DNA of 23,162 nt from a virus, in IMG/VR virus record IMGVR_UViG_3300006734_000043, positions 1-23,162 of that record; one strand, given 5' to 3'. Of this stretch, positions 1-6,180 are shown one piece after another. The notes below the pieces were generated by a model. It saw nothing but the letters and a program-made list of their open reading frames with translations, was not told the DNA's origin and made no database searches. Within the stretch, counting starts at the first letter, position 1; the number at the start of each line of letters is the position of its first letter. The position numbers and the translations under genes were made by a program.

Positions 1-1184
1 CCAGAGGTTCCTGAGTACATAGAGGATCCAACCTTGTTTTTACCAATCTCAGTTGAATCTTTGTTTGCTGAGTGCACTTGATCTAAGTATCCAACGAACC
101 CACATTCTTCCACATAAAGTCTTCTGAAACGGTCTCCAGCTCCAATCTTCTTTCTGTCAGGAGTTATTACTGAAACCTGTAAGGTCGAACCTGTAAGGGT
201 TTTTTTGTTTTGCTTATTCTTTACTATGTGAGCTACACCACTTGTCCAGTTACCTTGTACTCTTTTGTAAAAGGGTCCTTGATATTTGGGCCTGTCAGGG
301 TTAGGATATTTGAACTGTCCTGGTTGGTTATCATAGAAACCATCTATAATTTTTAGAGACCTTTCTAAAGGTTCGCTGTCTCCTGAACCTGCGGCAAATA
401 GGAGTCTAGTTGAACATTTGTGTCTTTCTTCAAATGTCCTGACTCCTCCAAATGTCCACTCATGTAGAAGGTCCCCACCGTACAGACAATATGACTTCGC
501 AGTACCCCTACTACCCATAAAAATTCCATTCTCTCTAGAATTTTCATATAAAGCCTTACCTAAAGGTTTGTCGGACGGGTTATCTACTAGATAGAATCTT
601 GTAAGATACTCCCATGGGTCTACATAGATTTTTAATTCCCCGTTTGGTTGATAACAATTTTCAAGCTTCTTTCTTTGGTATTTATTTATGGAAAACCCAT
701 TCGCTAACCTCCAAACTAACTTGTTGCAGGTGTATATATCATCCTCTTCAAAACCACTAAACCCGTCACATAAAAGTAAGTAGGAGTATTGTAGCCACTC
801 CAAAGATGATAAATCTGGGCTCATTTCTATCCTTGAGTCTTCATCCCCTTCTTTATTACCAATAATCTTTACGTAGTTTACATAGTAAAAAAGTTTTGGC
901 ATAAAGTATACCCAAGTACCTTTATCGTTTATCCACTCCCCTTCTAAGCACTTTTTCCAGAAGTCATTCCAATAGTTTTCGAAAGTGAAAGATTCGGGAC
1001 TTATATTTTTGTAGTGGTCTCTTTGGTAAAAGAGCTCCCTGTCTTTCATTTTGTACAAGAAAAGGTCATAATCTTTTAAATCTCCAGCACTTATCTCTCT
1101 GACTGAGTGGTCAAACTCAACTTGTCTTGCCCCTTCTAAAGATTCTTTTTTATTTACTACTTTCCACAGTGGTAACTCCTTCAT
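1..1184 (-). CDS. terL: Terminase large subunit, N-terminal part (runs off the left edge)
   Basis: This frame is open from an ATG at 1184-1182 to the window edge (394 complete codons, no stop), so the C-terminal nuclease domain lies outside. TerL is the packaging motor ATPase that pumps DNA into the prohead and cuts concatemers. Residues 224-231 read GSRGTAKS, a terminase-style Walker A with K230; residues 356-360 read LYVEE, a Walker B with the catalytic acidic pair E359/E360; residues 391-393 read SGT, matching the coupling motif that follows Walker B. About 220 residues precede Walker A, a long N-terminal extension rich in Trp and Tyr. The start follows the stop of the upstream gene by one base (TAAAATG), so the two are probably translationally coupled. 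The motif order makes the family call strong; the phage subgroup cannot be told from this half. Confidence 0.88.
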   Translation of the reverse strand, partial: MKELPLWKVVNKKESLEGARQVEFDHSVREISAGDLKDYDLFLYKMKDRELFYQRDHYKNISPESFTFENYWNDFWKKCLEGEWINDKGTWVYFMPKLFYYVNYVKIIGNKEGDEDSRIEMSPDLSSLEWLQYSYLLLCDGFSGFEEDDIYTCNKLVWRLANGFSINKYQRKKLENCYQPNGELKIYVDPWEYLTRFYLVDNPSDKPLGKALYENSRENGIFMGSRGTAKSYCLYGGDLLHEWTFGGVRTFEERHKCSTRLLFAAGSGDSEPLERSLKIIDGFYDNQPGQFKYPNPDRPKYQGPFYKRVQGNWTSGVAHIVKNKQNKKTLTGSTLQVSVITPDRKKIGAGDRFRRLYVEECGFVGYLDQVHSANKDSTEIGKNKVGSSMYSGTS

Positions 1185-1185
1185 T

Positions 1186-1725
1186 TTACTCGTATTGTAT
1201 AGCAGTAGATTCTAGCAGTGATGGTGTGTAATTACCGTGCATTAAAGCTTCTTGCCTTTCCTCCTTTAATTGAGCTTGTATATGAATATACTTCTCAAAG
1301 TGCTTTTCTGTCTGAAGGAGCATCTTTTCTTTTAGTTCTGGGTCATCTTCAAAAGAGAACTCACTCATAAATTGTTTACGCTCTTCCATACTCAAAAACC
1401 AATCTTCCATTTGCCTTTCTATTTTGGTTTTTGTGTGTCTATTAAAAGCTCTTATGTACTTTCCATAGTCTCTCCAAGAAAAACTCTCATCACCAAGAAA
1501 ATTCTTTGCTATGTCTCTTTTAGCTTGGTCTAATGGTATGTCTCCATTTTGCATAGGTGATTTAGGGTCATAAACCATCCAAATAGCAGTCATTATTTTT
1601 GCGCTATTAGGTTCGTCCACAAAGCTTGCAAAAGGTTCTATGTAAGACATCTCTTCATTAAGCTCCCAGAAATCTTCAGGTTTCTTGGGTCTTTTTGCAA
1701 AACAATAGATATTCTCTAACTTCAT
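1186..1725 (-). CDS. Unknown protein immediately upstream of terL (small-terminase position)
   Basis: A 179-residue acidic, mostly helical protein, ATG at 1725. It has no motif I recognise. The middle part (about residues 60-120) is rich in charged and aromatic residues (for example FSWRDYGKYIRAFNRH), and residues 110-165 look like a long amphipathic helix or coiled coil. Its stop is one base before the terL start, so the two are co-translated. In many tailed phages the gene directly upstream of terL encodes the small terminase subunit, which recognises DNA and forms a ring. That role is inferred from position only: no helix-turn-helix is obvious, and a scaffold or other head protein would fit equally well. 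It is the first substantial gene after the hairpin at 1752-1778. Confidence 0.7.
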   Translation of the reverse strand: MKLENIYCFAKRPKKPEDFWELNEEMSYIEPFASFVDEPNSAKIMTAIWMVYDPKSPMQNGDIPLDQAKRDIAKNFLGDESFSWRDYGKYIRAFNRHTKTKIERQMEDWFLSMEERKQFMSEFSFEDDPELKEKMLLQTEKHFEKYIHIQAQLKEERQEALMHGNYTPSLLESTAIQYE

Positions 1726-1751
1726 TTCTTTCTATCTTGTAATAACAAAAT

Positions 1752-1778
1752 ACCCTCTGTACTGAATCGTAAGAGGGT
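1752..1778 (-). terminator. Hairpin upstream of the terL operon segment
   Basis: On the minus strand ACCCTCT (1778-1772) pairs perfectly with AGAGGGT (1758-1752) around a 13-nt loop and is followed by ATTTTGTT. The T tract is interrupted, so this may be a weak terminator or an attenuator that tunes read-through into the downstream gene and terL. The 5' arm overlaps the stop codon of the 59-residue ORF. Confidence 0.45.
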
Positions 1779-1957
1779 TAAATCTTGTAGTATTTACCCT
1801 TATAACAAGGGTTCTTATCCTTGTTGCTAGGGTGTATGTGTTTTGTGAAAGGGACTTTAGTTTTCATTTTGCACGACCCTATCTCTTCCATTTTCTCTAA
1901 GACTTGGTTGCCGTACTCAGTCTTAAGCCGCTTTCCTAATTGTAGAAAAACTCTCAT
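1778..1957 (-). CDS. Small basic hypothetical protein (59 aa)
   Basis: ATG at 1957-1955, stop TAA at 1780-1778. The product is Lys-rich with two Cys (C29 and C51) and a C-terminal half of the type HIHPSNKDKNPCYKGKYY. The composition (Lys, Tyr, Glu, few Leu/Ser runs) looks coded rather than random. It overlaps the 41-residue ORF upstream by 35 nt and ends in the hairpin at 1752-1778, as expected for the last gene of a short transcript. No family is recognised. The two overlapping ORFs could also be one gene joined by a frameshift. Confidence 0.45.
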   Translation of the reverse strand: MRVFLQLGKRLKTEYGNQVLEKMEEIGSCKMKTKVPFTKHIHPSNKDKNPCYKGKYYKI

Positions 1958-2048
1958 TTGTAAAAGCGTTTTTGTCGTAACCTAACCTTTTGTCATGCTC
2001 TTCTACATTACACCCTTTAGAGCCACACTTGTTTTTGATTACCTTCAT
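1923..2048 (-). CDS. Very small hypothetical protein (41 aa)
   Basis: ATG at 2048-2046, stop at 1925-1923. It begins MKVIKNKCGSKGCN and contains C8 and C13 in a basic context, suggestive of a minimal metal-binding or nucleic-acid-binding peptide but not diagnostic. It follows the tRNA-like element by about 70 nt and overlaps the next small ORF. Support is limited to plausible amino-acid composition and gap-free placement. Confidence 0.35.
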   Translation of the reverse strand: MKVIKNKCGSKGCNVEEHDKRLGYDKNAFTNESFSTIRKAA

Positions 2049-2118
2049 TGTTTTAGTTGTTGGTTAGTTAAAAAAGCCAGGGAAATTGCGCATTGTTAAG
2101 AGGCGTCCCTGGGATTGA

Positions 2119-2249
2119 TGGTGGAGGTGCAGAGATTCAAACTCTGGTCCAGTCTAATCTTAAAATATAAAGTTTACCTTAGATAGCTCCGTTGACTCCT
2201 TGTGGAACCTAGGAGGCTTTAAATTGGGGCCAGTTTCCCGGCCAGCTCC
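2119..2249 (-). tRNA. Enlarged tRNA-like RNA (131 nt) with encoded CCA
   Basis: Read on the minus strand. The 3' end is diagnostic: T-arm CAGAG-TTTGAAT-CTCTG (2146-2130), acceptor strand CACCTCC (2129-2123), then A and CCA (2122-2119). The 5' end GGAGCTG (2249-2243) pairs with CACCTCC except for one C/C mismatch. GCC-GGGAAACT-GGC (2242-2229) is a short D-arm with GG in the loop. In the anticodon-stem position CCAATTTAA (2227-2219) pairs with TTAGACTGG (2157-2149) with one A/C mismatch and one wobble. Instead of a 7-nt loop this stem encloses 61 nt (2218-2158), containing CTCCT/AGGAG around 10 nt. I cannot assign an anticodon. It is not a normal tRNA; it could be an intron-bearing or degenerate tRNA, or a tRNA mimic. 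Confidence 0.55.
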
Positions 2250-2268
2250 ACCACTCTGTTTATTAGGA

Positions 2269-2490
2269 CTACAGAGAAAACTGTCTAGCAGCTTGGTTAA
2301 CTTGGAGTGCTGCCAACTCTGCAACTTCTTCTAACATAGAGCTAGAATTAGTACTTACGGTATTAAGTTCGTCAACTATCTTTTTGAAACCTTTGGTTTC
2401 CGTCACTAAGGAATTATAAGTCAGTGCTTTATCTGTCGATATCAATTCACCCCCATAATTTTCAAAGAGAATGTTTTGTGTTAATTTCAT
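2269..2490 (-). CDS. Hypothetical protein (73 aa)
   Basis: ATG at 2490-2488, stop TAG at 2271-2269. A small acidic, probably helical protein. The C-terminal half (residues about 40-70, with MLEEVAELAALQVNQAARQF) looks like an amphipathic helix. It overlaps the stop of the thioredoxin-like gene in ATGA fashion, so the two are translationally coupled. It ends 20 nt before the tRNA-like element on the same strand. No family is recognised. Confidence 0.65.
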   Translation of the reverse strand: MKLTQNILFENYGGELISTDKALTYNSLVTETKGFKKIVDELNTVSTNSSSMLEEVAELAALQVNQAARQFSL

Positions 2491-2816
2491 TCCTCTTCAT
2501 AATCAAGGTCTTGTATTGCGTCACCTACATAAATCTCTCCGCTATTTTCTTTAAAGTTGTTCACATAGTTGGTTACAAAGTTGGGATTAAATCCATTGAT
2601 ATCATCTAGGATTTTGCCATCCGTTGAGAGTACTACAAAATGTGGAACTTTATTTATACCTAACAACTGGTAAAGTTCATAAGCCTGTTGACTAGGTTCT
2701 TTATCTAACGTCTGATAGTCATAATTTATTTCCTCAGCGTTATAAGTTTTTTCTATATAATCTTTTGCCCTTTTACATGGAGGACAAGTTGTTGTTGATA
2801 TTTGTAATAATTTCAT
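2487..2816 (-). CDS. Thioredoxin-fold protein with CPPC active site
   Basis: A 109-residue protein of about normal thioredoxin length. Residues 11-14 are CPPC at the start of the first helix, and the cis-proline of the fold is at residue 58 (KVPHF), followed by beta strands (VVLSTDGKIL) and a C-terminal helix. Such proteins reduce disulfides; in phages they often serve ribonucleotide reductase, whose large subunit in this window (9440-11065) has a C-terminal CASC pair needing re-reduction. A structural or folding role is also possible, since the gene sits in the minus-strand morphogenesis block just after a terminator. CPPC is found in thioredoxin relatives; classical thioredoxin has CGPC and glutaredoxin CPYC. 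The acidic tail (DLDYEEE) is unusual. Confidence 0.82.
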   Translation of the reverse strand: MKLLQISTTTCPPCKRAKDYIEKTYNAEEINYDYQTLDKEPSQQAYELYQLLGINKVPHFVVLSTDGKILDDINGFNPNFVTNYVNNFKENSGEIYVGDAIQDLDYEEE

Positions 2817-2836
2817 TCCTTGTTGTTTTTATTCTT

Positions 2837-2875
2837 AAAAAGATGCTAGAAGGGGAGGACCCCCTTACTAACATC
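2837..2875 (-). terminator. Strong rho-independent terminator
   Basis: On the minus strand GATGTTAG (2875-2868) pairs with CTAGCATC (2849-2842), and after one bulged base AAGGGG (2866-2861) pairs with CCCCTT (2855-2850) around a 5-nt loop. The 14-bp stem, with one wobble, is followed by TTTTT (2841-2837). It lies between the DUF1573-like gene and the thioredoxin-like gene and splits the minus-strand block into two transcription units unless read-through occurs. Confidence 0.85.
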
Positions 2876-2903
2876 AAGGCGAGATACGAGAAAGGAAGGG
2901 AAA

Positions 2904-3287
2904 TTATTCTTCATCTACTGTACACAAACCTACTATCGTGACTGTCTCTCTAGTCTTTTCGGGGTTTGCGACCTTTTGAAAATTTTCGTTTGCTTTGAAC
3001 TCTGGGTTACCATCTTCCATGTACAGAACTAACGTCCTGTTAATTACATGTGTTCCAGGTTCTTTAGGTACTCCTGTGTTTGAAACAGTTATCTTACCAA
3101 CAATAGTTCCTGTCTCAAGAACTTCTTCTTTAGTTGATGTGATTTTTGTACACCCGCAGGATACCGCAATATATTCTAGAGGAAACTCGTTATCCTCTTT
3201 AAGTTGTATCTCAAACTCTACAATGTCGTCGTACTTGACATTTCCTATTGGAGATACGTTATCTTCTACATACTTTCCTTTCGCCAT
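2904..3287 (-). CDS. DUF1573-like beta-sandwich protein (SCGCT motif)
   Basis: A 127-residue protein with SCGCT at residues 43-47, then a strand-rich stretch with a Pro-Gly turn (EPGTHVINRTLVLYMEDG). This matches the DUF1573 signature common in Bacteroidota, where the domain is usually an exported Ig-like module whose CGC Cys may bind metal or form a disulfide. There is no signal peptide (N-terminus MAKGKY), so this version is made in the cytoplasm and may be a virion decoration, head-tail or baseplate protein. It starts 8 nt after the stop of the upstream Cys-rich gene and is the last gene before the terminator at 2837-2875. The family call rests on the motif and overall pattern only. Confidence 0.72.
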   Translation of the reverse strand: MAKGKYVEDNVSPIGNVKYDDIVEFEIQLKEDNEFPLEYIAVSCGCTKITSTKEEVLETGTIVGKITVSNTGVPKEPGTHVINRTLVLYMEDGNPEFKANENFQKVANPEKTRETVTIVGLCTVDEE

Positions 3288-3295
3288 TTCTTTCT

Positions 3296-3706
3296 TTACA
3301 ATTTTATTCCAAAGTTAAAAGTTAATCCTATATTATTCTTATACTCTTCCCAAGCCTCGGCGTCTATCATCTCTATTTCATGTACATTTCCTCTTCCATC
3401 CTTTTTCTCTACAATCTTTGTAAACATTGGTATGAATTTACCATCCTCACATTCAAATTGTGGAGTCATCATGGCGCTAGGCATATCACATCCACATATT
3501 TTACAACTACCAGCTTTTAGGCAGTCATTACACATATTGACTCTGTACACTAGCTGTTCGGCATATGGGATTATTTCATCGTAAGAAAGTATGAGTCCGT
3601 CCCTTTTTATTTTTTGTCCCGTCCTGTACATACGAATACGTTCAGGGTTAGTGACGTCCTTTAGTCCTCTTTTACGAATATTGTTGAATATACTTAATAG
3701 GCCCAT
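3296..3706 (-). CDS. Cys-rich putative zinc-binding protein (136 aa)
   Basis: ATG at 3706. Five Cys lie within 15 residues (C59, C62, C68, C71, C73; CxxC-x5-CxxCGC), which is the look of a zinc knuckle. It is followed by residues likely to form a beta-rich tail (FECEDGKFIPMF). The N-terminal third is basic (NNIRKRGLKD, RTGQKIKRDG). No function can be named; in this late-gene context it could be a head-completion, neck or nucleic-acid-contact protein. Its start lies 3 nt downstream of the stop of the preceding gene and its stop lies 8 nt before the DUF1573-like gene, so it is part of one operon. Confidence 0.72.
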   Translation of the reverse strand: MGLLSIFNNIRKRGLKDVTNPERIRMYRTGQKIKRDGLILSYDEIIPYAEQLVYRVNMCNDCLKAGSCKICGCDMPSAMMTPQFECEDGKFIPMFTKIVEKKDGRGNVHEIEMIDAEAWEEYKNNIGLTFNFGIKL

Positions 3707-3709
3707 TAC

Positions 3710-4360
3710 TTACTTATTTACTACCGTTTCTACTTCATACTCACTTACTAGCAATGTCAACCTGTCTTCGACTTCCTCTTCTAGTAGCCATGGTCTGACA
3801 AAGATTTTTTGCTTCATTCTAACCTCATAGGCTGGGATAAGCTCCCTTGTATCTTTAGGCATTATTGGGGTAGCCCCTTTAGTTCTCAAAGATTCTAGGT
3901 ATTGCTCCCACTCAGGGTTTTTATAGAATCCCCTGATTTCCTCATAAGGTAGGGTTATAGTTTGTCCCGACTTAAATTTGTCAGAGCCAGAAACTATGAT
4001 TTTTGCATAGTTTGTTAGGATAGAGTCCATTACTTCTTCTTTAGGTACATACTTTCCTGTAGAATGGTCTAAAGCTAAAAGCCCTGATTTAGGGGCAGAC
4101 TTCTCATCTGGCACAAACTTGAACAACCTCACAATAAGGTGATCTTTCTTTACATCTTGAATCCTATCAGTATATTCAGATATGTAAGAGTCATCTTTTA
4201 TAAACTCTTCTAACTGTTTTTCATAATCTTTCTTCCTTAATTCTTTTCTTTTTGATTCTGCTCTGTTTTCCTCTTCTTTAATTCTTTCTTCTACACTTTT
4301 TTGTTGCGCACCTATCAAATCTTTTGTAGGGTCAATTATTCCTGATTTCCTTTTTGTCAT
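3710..4360 (-). CDS. Hypothetical structural-type protein with N-terminal coiled coil (216 aa)
   Basis: ATG at 4360. Residues 20-55 are an almost uninterrupted run of Lys, Glu and Arg typical of a coiled coil. From about residue 74 the protein is strand-rich: DHLIVRLFKF, then KSGLLALD, then AKIIVSGSDKFKSGQTITLP. The order of these strands loosely recalls the GroES co-chaperonin barrel (recognisable as LIVR..., GLLALD, VSGS...KSGQTI), but the resemblance is weak and the lengths differ; treat it as a hypothesis. Otherwise it is an unassigned virion or assembly protein. It is in the operon between the 100-residue and the Cys-rich genes, with 15 nt to its upstream neighbour. Confidence 0.75.
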   Translation of the reverse strand: MTKRKSGIIDPTKDLIGAQQKSVEERIKEEENRAESKRKELRKKDYEKQLEEFIKDDSYISEYTDRIQDVKKDHLIVRLFKFVPDEKSAPKSGLLALDHSTGKYVPKEEVMDSILTNYAKIIVSGSDKFKSGQTITLPYEEIRGFYKNPEWEQYLESLRTKGATPIMPKDTRELIPAYEVRMKQKIFVRPWLLEEEVEDRLTLLVSEYEVETVVNK

Positions 4361-4375
4361 AAACTTTCTATCTTT

Positions 4376-4678
4376 TTATCTATCCCCAAATACGGGGTCT
4401 GGTTTTAATCCTGTAATATCTGAAATCCTCTTTAAGACTAAATCTATGTAAGGCTTAAAATCTTTAGCCTCTCTTATAGTCCCTTCTGGAAGACAACATT
4501 CTTTCAACTTACTTAAGTCTCTACCCGAAACTCTCTCGGCTTCCTCTACATCCCTAATAAAATACTTGATATTGTTGGGCCTGACAACCCCATCTGCAAG
4601 TACTTTTAGGAGTTGTGTGAAAGCTTTAAGCTCCTGAATCTCTGAGTCTGACAGAGACACTCTTCTTGATACATTCAT
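4376..4678 (-). CDS. Hypothetical helical protein (100 aa)
   Basis: ATG at 4678-4676, overlapping the upstream stop by one base (TAATG), so it is translationally coupled. The sequence is predominantly helical with a conspicuous CC pair (residues 61-62) and a C-terminus DPVFGDR. No recognisable motif. Its place in a chain of overlapping genes and its balanced composition support it as real. Confidence 0.7.
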   Translation of the reverse strand: MNVSRRVSLSDSEIQELKAFTQLLKVLADGVVRPNNIKYFIRDVEEAERVSGRDLSKLKECCLPEGTIREAKDFKPYIDLVLKRISDITGLKPDPVFGDR

Positions 4679-5037
4679 TATTCCTCTTCTGTTTTACTAT
4701 TTTCTAAAATATTTTCTGCCTCTTTTTGTAAATCACTAAAATTGACTTCGTGACCTTCTAAAGGTCTGAGAACTGGAAACCACCTTCCGTGGAATTTGTA
4801 ACCGTTGTCCCCCCTAAGCCAGGCTTTTAAGTGTTTTTGTTCCCTTAGGACTTCTAGTTTTGCGTACTTTTCTGCTGTCTCTTCTAATTCATCTTTAGGT
4901 AGCTCTTGATATGTCTCGTCATCTTTGACTTGTTCATAAAAAGTCTCCTTGTAGGTTTTCATTAACTTTCGTCTGTTTTCCGGGGTAACCGTAACCCCGC
5001 AGTACGGCTGTCTTTTTCTAACTTCATTTTGTGCCAT
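4678..5037 (-). CDS. Hypothetical charged helical protein (119 aa, or 94 aa from the alternative start)
   Basis: Three starts are possible: TTG at 5046, ATG at 5037, and ATG at 4962. The last overlaps the stop of the HU-like gene as TAATG, exactly like the next junction in this operon, and would give 94 residues. The longer form overlaps the HU-like gene by 76 nt but carries a natural-looking N-terminus (VTPENRRKL). I list the ATG at 5037. The protein is rich in Glu and Lys, mainly helical, with an aromatic patch near residue 90 (GYKFHGRWFPVL). No function is recognised. Confidence 0.65.
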   Translation of the reverse strand: MAQNEVRKRQPYCGVTVTPENRRKLMKTYKETFYEQVKDDETYQELPKDELEETAEKYAKLEVLREQKHLKAWLRGDNGYKFHGRWFPVLRPLEGHEVNFSDLQKEAENILENSKTEEE

Positions 5038-5378
5038 TTCTTCCAAGTTTCTTTCTTCTGTTCTTCTTTCTGTAACCTTTTTCTTATTGGCCAGAGGTTA
5101 CTAACTGCGTCAGCTGCCTCTTTATAGCTAGTGTAGCCAAGTCTGTAAGCTCTTATGCTTCCTTTCAGGCTACGACTTATATTCCCAAACGATGGTTTAA
5201 AACTACCAAAATTGCTGATTTTAACTGTCGGCATTTTGGGAGAAGTTATCCAAGACTTTAACCTCTTAAAGAAATCTTCGAGAATGTACTCAATTTCTTC
5301 TACGTGTACACTATACTTGACAGACAATCTGTTAAGGTCTCCTTTAAATTCGTCTAAGTATTTTGGTCTTTTACTAAT
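4962..5378 (-). CDS. HU/IHF-like DNA-binding protein, probably with a non-ATG start
   Basis: HU/IHF proteins are dimeric DNA-bending proteins. From about residue 15 the sequence follows the HU pattern: two N-terminal helices (DLNRLSVKYSV, then EEIEYILEDFFKRLKSWI) leading to the strand motif KISNFGSF (residues 53-60), where FGxF is the HU hallmark, then a basic stretch likely to be the DNA-binding arm. The tail (residues 95-138) is very Lys-rich. There is no ATG near the N-terminus. TTG at 5327 would cut off half of helix 1; the frame stays open and coding-like upstream to ATT at 5378-5376, which overlaps the previous stop. I use that ATT, tentatively. The last 25 residues overlap the next gene. 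Confidence 0.68.
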   Translation of the reverse strand: MSKRPKYLDEFKGDLNRLSVKYSVHVEEIEYILEDFFKRLKSWITSPKMPTVKISNFGSFKPSFGNISRSLKGSIRAYRLGYTSYKEAADAVSNLWPIRKRLQKEEQKKETWKKWHKMKLEKDSRTAGLRLPRKTDES

Positions 5379-5613
5379 CTTCTAACCTTTTTATCTTAAA
5401 ACCTTGTGGTAAAAATTCTGAAGTCAATTCTATTTTTGCTCCAAAATAATCTTCTAATTCTCTAACTGCTATTGCTCCACCCTGTTCAAACATTATTTGA
5501 TACTCTTCTTGGACCCTTTGCAAAGTTTGGCCGTCAATAAGTATGGACTCGATATCATCAATTCCATTCATGTTTTCTAAGGCCATGTTTTGAAAAATGC
5601 TGTCAATTATCAT
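5374..5613 (-). CDS. Hypothetical protein (79 aa)
   Basis: ATG at 5613, stop TAG at 5376-5374. A small acidic protein with no recognised motif. The C-terminal part contains a short alternating segment (KIELTSEFLPQGFKIKRLED). It overlaps the 3' end of the upstream gene by 11 nt and its own stop overlaps the proposed start of the HU-like gene, so it lies in a tightly coupled chain. It is credible as a gene because of this packing and its composition. Confidence 0.65.
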   Translation of the reverse strand: MIIDSIFQNMALENMNGIDDIESILIDGQTLQRVQEEYQIMFEQGGAIAVRELEDYFGAKIELTSEFLPQGFKIKRLED

Positions 5614-6010
5614 CTTTTACTATTTTATACCTTACTTGGAATATGGCTTCATCCTTTGACAAATCAATATTCTCAAAGAGGTCTAGTAGAACGATATCTC
5701 CACCCACCTTCTTAAGCCATCCCTTCTCTTCTATTTTATCCACATAAAGTTTTCTTGTGTCTTTTCTGTGCTTACCGAAGTAATATTCAAAAACTTCTGT
5801 TGCCTCTTTAGATTTAAAATCTTGTATGCCTTCGTTCTTACATACAATTAGTGCAACGAAAAACTCTTTTTCCCTATCGGTAAGCCATAAAGACCTGTCA
5901 ACCTTTATTGACGCATAAGTATCAATTAATGACATTATATAATATGCAGGATGCCCAAAAACTTGTAGGTCTTTGGCTAACAACATGTTATCTTTTCTTG
6001 CTATCTTCAT
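5603..6010 (-). CDS. Putative winged-helix protein, first gene of the minus-strand operon
   Basis: ATG at 6010. 135 residues. The middle (LTDREKEFFVALIVCKNEGI at 43-62, then RKDTRKLYVDKIEEKGWLKK) resembles a winged-helix domain: helices followed by a putative recognition helix and a short wing. Being the first gene behind the divergent promoter region (minus -7 box at 6044-6051), it could be a late-gene regulator or an HTH-containing assembly protein. The fold is inferred from residue pattern only; the function is unknown. The leader from the predicted transcription start is about 30 nt and lacks a Shine-Dalgarno sequence. Confidence 0.7.
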   Translation of the reverse strand: MKIARKDNMLLAKDLQVFGHPAYYIMSLIDTYASIKVDRSLWLTDREKEFFVALIVCKNEGIQDFKSKEATEVFEYYFGKHRKDTRKLYVDKIEEKGWLKKVGGDIVLLDLFENIDLSKDEAIFQVRYKIVKDDN

Positions 6011-6043
6011 GTCAATTAACTAACTTTCTTTGTAAATATTCTA

Positions 6044-6051
6044 CAAATATA
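6044..6051 (-). promoter_or_regulatory. Bacteroidota-type -7 box, minus-strand operon
   Basis: The minus strand reads TATATTTG, a full match to the TAnnTTTG -7 element of Bacteroidota primary sigma promoters, about 35 nt upstream of the start at 6010. No good TTG occurs at the usual upstream distance, so the -33 element is weak. The surroundings (6030-6130) are extremely A/T-rich with long A and T runs. Confidence 0.6.
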
Positions 6052-6147
6052 CAAAAAATTTTTTAAAAAGTAGAGGTTTTACAAAAAAATTTTGGGTAAT
6101 TTTTAAATTTTTTATCTTTAAAAAGGAGTTTTTCAATATTTTTTTCG

Positions 6148-6155
6148 TATATTTA
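6148..6155 (+). promoter_or_regulatory. Candidate -7 box of the plus-strand module
   Basis: TATATTTA is one base off the TAnnTTTG consensus and lies 26 nt upstream of the ATG at 6181. Together with the minus-strand box at 6044-6051 it makes the 170-bp intergenic region a divergent promoter between the two transcription directions. Confidence 0.45.
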
Positions 6156-6180
6156 CGGTTTGTGCGTATAAAAATAGAAG

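Noticed and set aside
365-547. 60-codon minus ORF
   Set aside because: It overlaps the terminase frame, which carries Walker A at 513-492; this is an out-of-frame shadow.
2119-2249. Interpretation as tmRNA
   Set aside because: The 3' end resembles tmRNA, but the total is 131 nt, far below the 300-400 nt of tmRNA, with no tag reading frame, and a D-stem is present.
2995-3830. Three plus-strand ORFs (2995-3318, 3204-3584, 3591-3830)
   Set aside because: They are antisense to three well-packed minus-strand genes and have hydrophobic, Ser/Ile-rich composition typical of reverse-frame shadows.
3710-4360. Firm call of GroES co-chaperonin
   Set aside because: Only a loose strand-order similarity; the mobile-loop and roof motifs of GroES are not recognisable.
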